Positions 42,806 through 50,248 of a DNA stretch of 64,000 nucleotides are shown piece after piece (positions within the stretch are counted from its first letter, which is position 1; each line of letters begins with the position of its first letter). The stretch lies in contig NZ_OBDY01000002.1 of NCBI RefSeq assembly GCF_900215205.1, positions 391,867 through 455,866 on the forward strand. Reading direction: 5' to 3'. The notes beneath the pieces were generated by a model, which did no database searches, was not told where the DNA came from, and was given only the letters and a program-made list of their open reading frames with translations. The stretch comes from Paractinoplanes atraurantiacus. Its GTDB lineage: Bacteria > Actinomycetota > Actinomycetes > Mycobacteriales > Micromonosporaceae. The position numbers and the translations under genes were made by a program.

Positions 42806-43315
42806 GTGTTCCGGAGGGAGACGGCGACGTGGCGGGCGGGCCGAGCGCTGTCCGTCGCCGTCGCGGCAACAGTCACCGCCGGCTGTACGGCGCCCGGCGC
42901 GGTGCGGGAGGGTGACCCGGTCGCAGGACCCGAGTGGAACACCTCCCTGCGGTACGGCCCGGGATCGGCCGGCGACGCCCGGCCGGCGAGCCTGTCCGCG
43001 GTGACCGTCCAGGAGCATCCGTTGTTCGACCGGCTCCTGTTCAGCTACGGCGGCAGCCGTCCCGGCTATCGCGTCTCCTATCGAGGAGCCGACGGCCGCA
43101 CCTTGACTGTGACCCTGAAAGACATCCACGGTGACGCCGGAGACGGCGCCAGAGCGCAGCTGCCGGCCATTCGAGAGGTTCGGTCGGCCGACGCGGCGGA
43201 TGGCGTGATCCGCACGTCGGTCACGGTCGCGGAGGCCGGCTTGCCCTTCCGGGTGGGATTGGACGTCGGCAGCTTCTACGTCGACGTAGCGCACCCCGGC
43301 GCCGCAACAAGCTGA
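42806..43315 (+). CDS. AMIN-like domain lipoprotein
   Basis: 169 residues: signal peptide with lipobox V-T-A-G-C; the mature domain has H-P-L-F-D-R-L-L-F-S-Y-G-G-S-R-P-G-Y-R-V-S-Y and L-P-F-R-V-G-L-D-V-G-S-F-Y-V-D-V, the pattern of actinobacterial AMIN-like lipoproteins. Probably attached to the outer face of the membrane near peptidoglycan. GTG 42806 has GGAGG 4-5 nt upstream. Confidence 0.7.
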   Translation: MFRRETATWRAGRALSVAVAATVTAGCTAPGAVREGDPVAGPEWNTSLRYGPGSAGDARPASLSAVTVQEHPLFDRLLFSYGGSRPGYRVSYRGADGRTLTVTLKDIHGDAGDGARAQLPAIREVRSADAADGVIRTSVTVAEAGLPFRVGLDVGSFYVDVAHPGAATS

Positions 43316-43333
43316 ACGACGTCGGCGTCACAT

Positions 43334-43492
43334 TTAGTGACCACGTCGAGGGTAGAAGCCCAGGGCGGCCATGACGGTCGCGATGAGCAATGCGGCAGTG
43401 CCGGCCAGAATCATCCAGCCGACGGTCAGGAAAGCGCCGACGGCGACGGTGACGGCCCCGGCCGCCGCCAGGCAAGCAAGCACAGTGCGCAT
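43334..43492 (-). CDS. small two-helix membrane protein (paralogue)
   Basis: 52 residues: M-R-T-V-L-A-C-L-A-A-A-G-A-V-T-V-A-V-G and W-M-I-L-A-G-T-A-A-L-L-I-A-T-V-M-A-A. GGAAGGAGG lies 6 nt before ATG 43492. Paralogue of 11293-11442. Function unknown. Confidence 0.6.
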   Translation of the reverse strand: MRTVLACLAAAGAVTVAVGAFLTVGWMILAGTAALLIATVMAALGFYPRRGH

Positions 43493-43598
43493 ATCCGCCT
43501 CCTTCCATCGATGACGTACCCAACCCACAGTGCACGGGTGCAGTGGCACGCGTGCGACGGAGGCATGACGGTTTCGGCACACCTCGCACTGCTCGGAA

Positions 43599-43616
43599 CG
43601 TCACCGGACCGTCACC
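43599..43616 (+). promoter_or_regulatory. GTCA direct-repeat box 19
   Basis: CGTCACCGGAC-CGTCACC: GTCA at 43600 and 43611; GCGTCAAG 20 nt later. It is 77 nt upstream of the stress-protein start at 43693. Confidence 0.55.
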
Positions 43617-43692
43617 GGCCTGCGGCTCCGGCGTCAAGCGCTGCGACGACCATTGTCAATGGAGCAGAGCTTCGGGAGAAGGAGGAGAAACG

Positions 43693-44202
43693 ATGTCGGA
43701 CAAGATTCCGCTGGCCACTTCGAGCCCGCCGCAGGACGACCATGTCGGCGTTGCCCAGCGAATGGTCGCCGTCCATACCGACCACCGTGCCGCCCAGGAA
43801 AGTGTGGCAGTGCTGGACGACGCCGGTCTCCCGGCGGAGCGCATCGCCATCGTCGGCAGCGGCCTGCGCGTCGTCGAACGCGGGCAGGGCCGGCTGTCGA
43901 CCGCGGACGTTGCCGGCCGGGGAGCGGTCTCGGGGCTGGTGGTGGGCATGCTGGTCGGATGGCTGCTCAGCCTCGTCGGGCTCACTACGCCCGAGACGTC
44001 GGCGATCTGGCTCGCGGTCAACGCGGGCGTTCTCGGCGCGATCCTGGGCGCAGTGGTCGCGCTGGTCGGCTATGTCGCCACCCGCGGGAATCGGACGTTC
44101 GTCCAGCCCGCCCAGATCCAGGCGGAGAAGTTCGGCGTGCTCGTCGACGCGGATCTGGCCGACCGGGCGGTACGGGCTCTGCGCTCGTCGGCCGGCGACT
44201 GA
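43693..44202 (+). CDS. general stress protein 17M-like membrane protein
   Basis: 169 residues: N-terminal V-H-T-D-H-R-A-A-Q-E-S-V-A-V-L-D-D-A-G-L-P (the YflT/17M N-domain), then two membrane helices in a glycine-rich hairpin (G-L-V-V-G-M-L-V-G-W-L-L and A-I-L-G-A-V-V-A-L-V-G-Y-V-A) and a soluble tail. GGAGGAG precedes ATG 43693. Confidence 0.72.
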   Translation: MSDKIPLATSSPPQDDHVGVAQRMVAVHTDHRAAQESVAVLDDAGLPAERIAIVGSGLRVVERGQGRLSTADVAGRGAVSGLVVGMLVGWLLSLVGLTTPETSAIWLAVNAGVLGAILGAVVALVGYVATRGNRTFVQPAQIQAEKFGVLVDADLADRAVRALRSSAGD

Positions 44203-44220
44203 CCGGGAATCTCGCCACCG

Positions 44221-44907
44221 TCACATCGCCTCTTTGATGCCGCGGCGGATGAGCCAGGCGTTCACCGGATACGCGGTGAAGAAGCCGGCGATCATGCCGA
44301 TCTGCATGAGGAACCAGTAAGCGGCGGTGTCCGGGTGCAGGTGCGGGTTCGGGAAGAAGACGAAGGCCATCAGGGCCATCCAGCCGAACAGGCCTACCTC
44401 GAATGCCGTCAAGGACAGCACATCGGCTTTGGCGGTCTCAATCAGGCCCTTGCCGACCGACAGGCCGCGCATCGGTGCGATGGCGAAAAACTGGAACACG
44501 ATGCCCAGCAGCAACGCCAGCACGTAGTCGCCGATGTACTCGGCCCACAGCGCGTGCCCGACGATGGTGATGGCGAGCAGGAAGATGCCGGTCTCGGCGA
44601 TGATGTCGCCCAGCGTGCAGCCGGCGCCGCAGTGCATGACGCCGATGGTGGTGGACACCCAGTGGGGCTTGCCGGGCGCGTCCCCGTGTTCCCGCTGCCA
44701 CCGGCGGCTCTGCGGACGGCCGAAACGTACGTAAGCCCAAACGGCGAACGGCCCGAGGTAGAGGGCGTTGACCGGCCAGACCGCCTCCATGATCCGCATC
44801 TTCTGGCGATGACCGGCGGCGTAGATGTCGGCGAGTATGGCGGCGGCGCACAGCCCGCCCAGGCCGAGCGCCACCCATGCCACGGTCGTCAGCCAGCTCG
44901 GTGCCAT
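44221..44907 (-). CDS. DUF4396 membrane protein
   Basis: 228 residues, ~6 helices: A-W-V-A-L-G-L-G-G-L-C-A-A-A-I-L, W-P-V-N-A-L-Y-L-G-P-F, G-V-M-H-C-G-A-G-C-T-L-G-D-I (the family's Cys/His motif), and a late P-V-N-A-W-L-I-R-R-G. The C-G-A-G-C motif suggests metal or copper binding in the membrane, unproven. Confidence 0.75.
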   Translation of the reverse strand: MAPSWLTTVAWVALGLGGLCAAAILADIYAAGHRQKMRIMEAVWPVNALYLGPFAVWAYVRFGRPQSRRWQREHGDAPGKPHWVSTTIGVMHCGAGCTLGDIIAETGIFLLAITIVGHALWAEYIGDYVLALLLGIVFQFFAIAPMRGLSVGKGLIETAKADVLSLTAFEVGLFGWMALMAFVFFPNPHLHPDTAAYWFLMQIGMIAGFFTAYPVNAWLIRRGIKEAM

Positions 44908-44974
44908 GGAAACCTCTTTCGTGATCGACGGGCACCGAGCGGATACCCCGTTCGCACGCCGATATCAGCCGCCC

Positions 44975-45319
44975 TCAAAAGACCCCGGCGCCGGCAAGCT
45001 GGCGCGTGCGGTCCTGCTTCGGCGTAGCGCCGAGAACGAACTGCACTCGCCGGTTTCCGCGCGGATGTATCAGCACCCCCGGGCGGGCGTCGAGCGTGTT
45101 GCCCTGGAGGCGTCCGATCACCTCCTCGGCGACATACAGTCGAGCGCCGTCCCCGGCGTCGTGGGCGATGTCTCCGGGCTGGGGATGCGAAACCAGCAAG
45201 ATGCGCAACCGGCCCGCGATGTCGGCGTTCTGAATGCGCAGCGCGCATCCTTCGGGCACACCCGCGGCGGTGAGCAGTTGGCGGATCGCGGCGGCGGCGT
45301 CGTGCGTGATGGTGAGCAA
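44975..45319 (-). CDS. HesB/IscA-like protein (paralogue 3)
   Basis: 114 residues from TTG 45319 (GGGAGG 5 nt upstream), giving L-T-I-T-H-D-A-A-A-A-I-R-Q like the other two paralogues. One non-conserved cysteine (P-E-G-C-A-L-R-I); the C-x-C of true A-type carriers is absent. The tail is longer and basic. A start at ATG 45337 is the alternative. Confidence 0.65.
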   Translation of the reverse strand: MLTITHDAAAAIRQLLTAAGVPEGCALRIQNADIAGRLRILLVSHPQPGDIAHDAGDGARLYVAEEVIGRLQGNTLDARPGVLIHPRGNRRVQFVLGATPKQDRTRQLAGAGVF

Positions 45320-45387
45320 AACAACCTCCCAAGTCATCGCTTCTCACTCGAACCTGGCACTCAGGTGTGGAGATCTTCGTGCCGTGC

Positions 45388-45406
45388 GATGACAGTTGTT
45401 TGACGA
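45388..45406 (-). promoter_or_regulatory. GTCA direct-repeat box 20 with -10-like element
   Basis: Minus-strand CGTCAAACAAC-TGTCATC, with TCTCCACACC 20 nt later. It is ~70 nt upstream of the HesB-like start at 45319. Confidence 0.6.
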
Positions 45407-45412
45407 AGCCGG

Positions 45413-45967
45413 CTATTCGTTGAGGGCGGCCTGCTGGTCGGGGAAGATGCGGAACGCGCCGTCGAGGCGCATGGTGTGCAACACGGTACGCACGAAGCGC
45501 GACGGTGCGGCCAGGTCGAGCACCGAGTCGTGCTGCCGGGCCTCTTGGCGGGCGCGCACAAGGAGCCCCAGCCCGGCGGAGTCGATGAAGCCCACGGCGT
45601 GCAGGTCGATCACCACACGCGGGTGGGCGGCCGCCGTCTGCATCAGATCGTCGCGTAGATGGTCGGCGAGAGTGGAGTCCAGATCGGTGAGCGGCGTGAC
45701 GAGTGCGACCCCGTCGAGCTCGCGCATGGTGTACGAGGCCCCGTAGGTGCGGGGCCGGGCCGGCGGTTCGGCCGGTGGAATCTCGCCGGTGCTGCATCGC
45801 GGGCAACGGTGCGGGCCGGTGGGGAAGGCCGAGCCGCTCCAGCCGAGCTCGCTCACCAGCGGCCATACGAGATCGCCGGCGGGTGCGGCTTGGGCCGAGA
45901 TGTCTTCGGCGCCGCACAGATCGCAGATGAGCAGGGCTGTGCGGTCGCCGGCGGGAACGACCGTCAT
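45413..45967 (-). CDS. zinc-ribbon-STAS fusion protein (paralogue with intact phosphosite)
   Basis: 184 residues. The N-terminal ribbon has I-C-D-L-C-G and H-R-C-P-R-C with G-W-S-G-S-A-F-P-T-G-P-H between. The STAS domain is C-terminal: V-A-L-V-T-P-L-T-D-L-D, V-V-I-D-L-H-A-V-G-F-I-D-S-A-G-L-G-L-L. This is the only STAS protein here keeping D-S-x-G. ATG 45967 overlaps the stop of the GlsB-like gene (ATGA), so it is coupled to it. Confidence 0.72.
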   Translation of the reverse strand: MTVVPAGDRTALLICDLCGAEDISAQAAPAGDLVWPLVSELGWSGSAFPTGPHRCPRCSTGEIPPAEPPARPRTYGASYTMRELDGVALVTPLTDLDSTLADHLRDDLMQTAAAHPRVVIDLHAVGFIDSAGLGLLVRARQEARQHDSVLDLAAPSRFVRTVLHTMRLDGAFRIFPDQQAALNE

Positions 45968-46248
45968 CGTGACCGTCCGGCGTTGTCGTACCGGCGGTCG
46001 CCGGTGGCGGCGACGAAAGCGACACCGATCGCGGCGAAGACCACCTGGAGGACGACTTCGACGACTGTCACACCGACGGTGTCGATGCCGGCGAGGCGAG
46101 CGACGACGGTGGCGAGCATCGCGGCGCCGACGGCGACGGCGAGCGGCACCCAGAACGGTGTGCCGCGCCGGGCCGGGCCGATCCACCGGCCTCCTAGGCC
46201 GAGCGCCGCGCCGACGGCGAGGGCGGTGACAAGGCTGCTGACGGTCAT
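45964..46248 (-). CDS. GlsB/YeaQ-like small membrane protein (paralogue B)
   Basis: 94 residues: S-S-L-V-T-A-L-A-V-G-A-A-L-G-L-G-G, T-P-F-W-V-P-L-A-V-A-V-G-A-A-M-L-A-T, V-V-L-Q-V-V-F-A-A-I-G-V-A-F-V. GGAGGAA lies 8 nt before ATG 46248. Paralogue of 37693-37959; each paralogue is paired with a different partner (PRC versus STAS). Confidence 0.6.
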   Translation of the reverse strand: MTVSSLVTALAVGAALGLGGRWIGPARRGTPFWVPLAVAVGAAMLATVVARLAGIDTVGVTVVEVVLQVVFAAIGVAFVAATGDRRYDNAGRSR

Positions 46249-46318
46249 GAACGTGTTCCTCCGGCTGTGGTGACATCTTCGGCATGCCGTTTGTGGTCGG
46301 CGCAACGTTCCCGGCGTT

Positions 46319-46714
46319 TCAGCCCGGCGCTCTGCGCAGCAATGCGGCGAGCGTGCCTACCCCGGCGAACAGGATGACGAGGACACCGGCGACGATGTTG
46401 TTCCACGCGACGAGGGGGCGTTCCGCGAACCCGAGGACGAAAGGCGCGGCGATCAACCAGCCGCCGAGGACGACGTTGACCACGCCGAGCGGTGCTGTGC
46501 GCCGCGGGCGGACGACGCGCAACCCGCCGAGGAGCACCAGCAACAGGCCGGTCGTCACGTCATTCCAGGCCGGATAGCCCGCCACATCGTCGACGACCAG
46601 CGGGGTCACGGCGATCCACAGTCCGGCCAGAGCCACGAAGGCGCTGGGTGTGTAGATCAGGTCGGTCGTGAGCCGCCGGGCCGTGCCTGATCGTGGACGT
46701 GCGAGCGATGTCAT
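46319..46714 (-). CDS. SPW-repeat membrane protein
   Basis: 131 residues, four helices in two repeats of the SPW type: A-G-L-W-I-A-V-T-P-L-V-V with Y-P-A-W-N-D-V-T-T-G, and G-G-W-L-I-A-A-P-F-V-L-G-F with V-A-W-N-N-I-V-A-G. The W-N-(D/N) repeats are characteristic. ATG 46714 with GGAGGGG upstream. Function unknown. Confidence 0.72.
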   Translation of the reverse strand: MTSLARPRSGTARRLTTDLIYTPSAFVALAGLWIAVTPLVVDDVAGYPAWNDVTTGLLLVLLGGLRVVRPRRTAPLGVVNVVLGGWLIAAPFVLGFAERPLVAWNNIVAGVLVILFAGVGTLAALLRRAPG

Positions 46715-46828
46715 GCCAGGCCCCTCCACGTTGATTACCCGATGTCTTCAGCGTGCCGCCGGCGGGTGGCGGTGACACCGCGGATCAGTGACAGTCCTAT
46801 GACGGCTGCCACGCTCTGGCCGGTCTGG

Positions 46829-46847
46829 CATGACAGTTGTGTGACAA
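46829..46847 (-). promoter_or_regulatory. GTCA direct-repeat box 21, between SPW gene and the two-component system
   Basis: Minus-strand TGTCACACAAC-TGTCATG; GTCA at both positions. It lies 59 nt upstream of the response regulator start (46906) and 115 nt upstream of the divergent SPW gene, whose direction it shares. Suggests autoregulation. Confidence 0.6.
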
Positions 46848-46905
46848 GACGGCGGTTCGGCACGAGCGACGTGTCCGCACCTGATTCACCGGGCATCATG
46901 CGGGT

Positions 46906-47583
46906 ATGACCGCGGTATTGCTCATCGAGGACGACGATCGGATCCGGCTGTCGCTGACTCTGGCGCTGGAGGATGAGGGCTATACGGCGTACGGGGCGGC
47001 CACCGCCGAGGACGGGCTGGCCGAGCAGCGCCGCGTCGCCGCCGACACCGTACTGGTCGACCTCATGTTGCCGGGCATGGACGGGTATGAGTGCATCCGG
47101 CAGTTGCGCCGTGACGACGACGTGCCGATCGTGGTGATCAGCGCCCGCGACGACACCCACGACATCGTGGCCGCGCTCGAAGCCGGAGCGGACGATTACC
47201 TGATCAAGCCGGTGGCGGTCAAGGAACTCGCGGCCCGGCTGCGGGCGCTGCGCCGCCGCACCCGCGCTGCCTCGACGCCGGCCCTGCGGGTACTCACCTT
47301 CGGAGATCTCGAGCTGCGGCCCGAAGCGGGCGAGGTGCGCCGGCACGGGACCGAGGTGCCGGTGACCCGCACGGAGTTCCGCCTGTTGTGCGAGCTGGCC
47401 GATCATGCCGGTCAGGTCCTATCGCGCGAGCAACTGCTCGACCGGGTCTGGGGCTACGAGATCGGCGACGAGCGGTTGGTGGACGTGCATGTCGGCCGGC
47501 TCCGCCAGAAGATCGAGGAAGTGCCGGGCAAACCGCGCCACCTGGTGACCGTGCGCGGTCTCGGCTACAAATTGCAGCCGTGA
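46906..47583 (+). CDS. OmpR/PhoB-family response regulator
   Basis: 225 residues. Receiver: L-L-I-E-D-D-D-R, phosphoacceptor D in V-L-V-D-L-M-L-P-G-M-D-G, lysine in Y-L-I-K-P. A winged-helix effector domain follows from ~125: F-G-D-L-E-L, V-T-R-T-E-F-R-L-L, Q-L-L-D-R-V-W-G-Y, V-D-V-H-V-G-R-L-R-Q-K-I, V-R-G-L-G-Y-K-L. Proteins of this class bind direct repeats with 11-bp spacing, the geometry of the 22 GTCA boxes. Coupled by GTGA to the kinase gene. Confidence 0.92.
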   Translation: MTAVLLIEDDDRIRLSLTLALEDEGYTAYGAATAEDGLAEQRRVAADTVLVDLMLPGMDGYECIRQLRRDDDVPIVVISARDDTHDIVAALEAGADDYLIKPVAVKELAARLRALRRRTRAASTPALRVLTFGDLELRPEAGEVRRHGTEVPVTRTEFRLLCELADHAGQVLSREQLLDRVWGYEIGDERLVDVHVGRLRQKIEEVPGKPRHLVTVRGLGYKLQP

Positions 47584-48926
47584 GGCGAGCGGGTCTGCGC
47601 ACCCGGGTCAGTGCCGCCTTCGCGGTCGGCGCCCTCGCTTTGTCGGCCTGCGTGACGGTCATGTCGTACGAGCTGACTCGTAGCACCCTGCTGCGCGAGC
47701 GGGAACGGACCGCGGTGCGATCCACCTACTTCGACGCGTCGGCGGTGGACGCCGGCCTCGCCAGGCGCAACGCCAACGTCGGCGACGTGCTCGGTTCGCT
47801 GGACATCGGCGCTGACCGGTACGTCCTGGTGCAGCGGAGTGGCCGCTGGTACGCGCGTAGCGCCGACACCGACGCGCACGCCGCCGTGCCGGCGGCGCTA
47901 CAGGAGAAGGCAGCCGGTGGACAGGCCGCCGCGCAGCGCGTCGACCGCGATGGGGTGCCGGCGGTCGTGGTCGCCGTACCCCTGGACGAAGACACGGTTT
48001 TCTACGAGATCGTCACATTGCGCGAACTCGAGCAGACGCTACAGCTTCTTGCGTTGGTGCTGGCCGCGGTCGCCACCATGATGGCCGCTGGTGGGGCGGC
48101 CGTCGGCTGGTACGTCACCCGGCACGCCCTGCGCCCGCTGGGCTGGGTTGCCGACGCGGCCCGCGGCATCGCCGACGGCGACCTCGGTACCCGTCTGGAC
48201 CCGGACACCGAACCGGACCTGGCCCCGCTGACGGCCTCGTTCAACCACATGGCCGACGAGCTGACCCGTCGGATGCAGCGAGACCGGCGCTTCGCGGCCG
48301 ATGTCAGCCATGAGCTGCGCTCACCGTTGCAGACCCTGGCCGCCGCCGTGAGTGTGGTCGACCGCCGCCGTGACGGCCTGGACGAGCGGACCGCGGCCGC
48401 CGTCGGTCTCATCACCGACGAGATCAGCCGATTCCAGGAGCTGGTCGGTGACCTGCTGGAGCTGGCCCGCAGTGATCAGCCGGCACAACGCGAGGCCACC
48501 AACATCGTCGAACTGGCGGCCAGGGTCGTCCGCACGCACCGGCTCGGCGACGACCTGGTCGAGATCACCGCCGGAGACGACGCGCGAACGTGGGACATCG
48601 ACGCGCGGCGGATCGAGCAGGCGCTGGGTAATCTCGTGGAGAACGCCGTCCGGTACGGCGGGGGACCGGTCGCCGTCCGGGTCGGGCCGGGCTTTCTCGA
48701 GGTGGACGACGCGGGGCCGGGCGTGCCGGAGGATCTCCGCTCGTCGATCTTCGATCGCTTCGTACGGGGGCCGGCCGCGAACGCCCGCGGCGCCGGCGAG
48801 GGGACCGGGCTCGGTCTGGCGATCGTCGCCGAGCACGCCGCCGCGCACGGCGGATCCGTCAGCGTGACCGACCGTCCCGGCGGCGGCGCCCGGTTCCGCA
48901 TCGACCTACCGGAGTATCAAGGATGA
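47580..48926 (+). CDS. membrane sensor histidine kinase
   Basis: 448 residues: TM1 at ~10-30, an extracytoplasmic domain of ~120 residues, TM2 at ~160-185, HAMP (R-P-L-G-W-V-A-D-A-A-R-G-I-A-D-G-D-L), phosphohistidine in A-D-V-S-H-E-L-R-S-P-L, N box L-V-E-N-A-V-R-Y, D-D-A-G-P-G-V and G-T-G-L-G-L-A-I-V. GTG 47580 overlaps the regulator stop. It senses an unknown extracytoplasmic signal and phosphorylates the regulator at 46906; its operon includes a frameshifted lipoprotein. Confidence 0.92.
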   Translation: MRRAGLRTRVSAAFAVGALALSACVTVMSYELTRSTLLRERERTAVRSTYFDASAVDAGLARRNANVGDVLGSLDIGADRYVLVQRSGRWYARSADTDAHAAVPAALQEKAAGGQAAAQRVDRDGVPAVVVAVPLDEDTVFYEIVTLRELEQTLQLLALVLAAVATMMAAGGAAVGWYVTRHALRPLGWVADAARGIADGDLGTRLDPDTEPDLAPLTASFNHMADELTRRMQRDRRFAADVSHELRSPLQTLAAAVSVVDRRRDGLDERTAAAVGLITDEISRFQELVGDLLELARSDQPAQREATNIVELAARVVRTHRLGDDLVEITAGDDARTWDIDARRIEQALGNLVENAVRYGGGPVAVRVGPGFLEVDDAGPGVPEDLRSSIFDRFVRGPAANARGAGEGTGLGLAIVAEHAAAHGGSVSVTDRPGGGARFRIDLPEYQG

Positions 48927-49488
48927 GACACCCCATTCTGCTCGTGGCCGCGGCGACCGCCCTGCTGATCGGCGCATGCGGGGTGTCCCCCCAGGACGAA
49001 CCGCACCCGGTCGAGCTACCGCGCAAGCCCCTCACGGATCCGGTGGTCTCGGCGTCGGCCGAGAGCCGGCCCGGCGAGGTCGCGTCCGTGTTGTGCCTGG
49101 TTCGCGACGACAAGCTGGTTCAGGTAGTGCGGCGAGCGCAGGACTACCCCAGCGTGCGGCAGCAACTGGACGACCTCGCGGCCGGGCCGACGCCGGCCGA
49201 GAGCGAGAGCGGCCTGTCCACGGCCCTGACCGGGATGACAGTGGCCGGAGCCGTCGAGGAGGGTCTCAGGCGACCGTCGCGATCACCGAGGCCGACGAGG
49301 GCAGCGCCCGCAACAACGAGATTTTGGCGTACGGGCAGATGGTCTGCACCCTGACCGCACGAGCCGATGTCAGCGCGGTCACCTTCACCCGCGACGGCCG
49401 GCGTCTCGAGGTACCCCGCGCTGACGGGACACTGACGGGTGCTCCGCTGCACGCGACCGATTACGCGGCACTGCTCAGCCCTGCGTAG
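48923..49488 (+). pseudogene. GerMN-type lipoprotein, frameshifted
   Basis: ATG 48923 overlaps the kinase stop (ATGA). Frame one gives a signal peptide with lipobox L-I-G-A-C, then V-L-C-L-V-R-D-D-K-L-V and L-A-A-G-P-T-P-A-E-S-E-S-G-L-S-T-A-L (GerMN pattern) up to about V-E-E-G at 49262. The continuation, A-T-V-A-I-T-E-A-D-E-G, A-Y-G-Q-M-V-C-T-L-T-A and V-P-R-A-D-G-T-L, is in the next frame and ends at 49488. One base is missing near 49258-49266 relative to the ancestral gene. If real, the sensor has lost a lipoprotein partner; a sequencing error is the other explanation. Confidence 0.7.
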
Positions 49489-49499
49489 AAGTGACGGGC

Positions 49500-50069
49500 C
49501 TACGCGTCGTGCGAGCGACGCCAGTCGCCGACGGCCTCGCGGACCTTGTCGAAGATCGCGACCGGCGGCCCCATGATCAGGTTGTTGAGCGGGTGGGTAC
49601 CGGCTTGCGGATGCGGCCGGGTCGGCGCGATGGCCTCAGCGACTCGCACCGCGCCCGCCATGAGACGCAGACGGCCCGCAGTGGTGCCCTTGCGCAACGC
49701 CGGGAACTCGGTCTGTTCTTCCTGCTCGGCGTGCGTCAGGACGGCTGTTTCGAGGGCCGCGAACCGGGTCTCGAAGCGGGGCGCGTCGAGGCCCATCTCA
49801 TAGAGCTCGTTCAACAGCGTCTTGGCGTCGTCTTCTTCCCGCAGCCGGGCGTCGACGACGTCATCGCCGGCGTCATCGCGGGCCGCGGGATGCACGATCT
49901 GCTCCTCGGCGCTCTCGTGCACCGCGAGCAGGCGGACGAGCTCGGCGAAGGCTTCCTTCCGCTGCTCACCTGCGGAGCTCTTCACCTCCGCGAGCAGTGC
50001 CTTGATCTGCTGGTGCTGGCCGATGAGCAGGTCGATCACATCCTGCTCGCCCGTTTCGGTTGTCATCAT
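49500..50069 (-). CDS. hemerythrin-domain protein
   Basis: 189 residues with hemerythrin-type iron ligands: Q-H-Q-Q-I-K-A-L-L, H-E-S-A-E-E-Q-I-V-H-P, and H-A-E-Q-E-E. Probably binds a di-iron centre (O2, NO or redox sensing). The C-terminal half (P-L-N-N-L-I-M-G-P-P-V-A-I-F-D-K-V-R) is an amphipathic extension. AAGGGA lies before tandem ATGs at 50069/50066. Confidence 0.82.
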   Translation of the reverse strand: MMTTETGEQDVIDLLIGQHQQIKALLAEVKSSAGEQRKEAFAELVRLLAVHESAEEQIVHPAARDDAGDDVVDARLREEDDAKTLLNELYEMGLDAPRFETRFAALETAVLTHAEQEEQTEFPALRKGTTAGRLRLMAGAVRVAEAIAPTRPHPQAGTHPLNNLIMGPPVAIFDKVREAVGDWRRSHDA

Positions 50070-50248
50070 TGATCCCTTGACGTCGCCGACCGGAACGTAT
50101 CCGGCGTACCCGGGCTTCAGCGGAGTAATCGCCGGATCACCCGTCAAGCCAGAAGGACTGACCAAGGACCAACGTCCCAAGAAATAAATGCACAGGTGAA
50201 CCTTTTCGACATCGGGGCCGTACCCCTGGACGCCTGAAGGAGGTCCCC

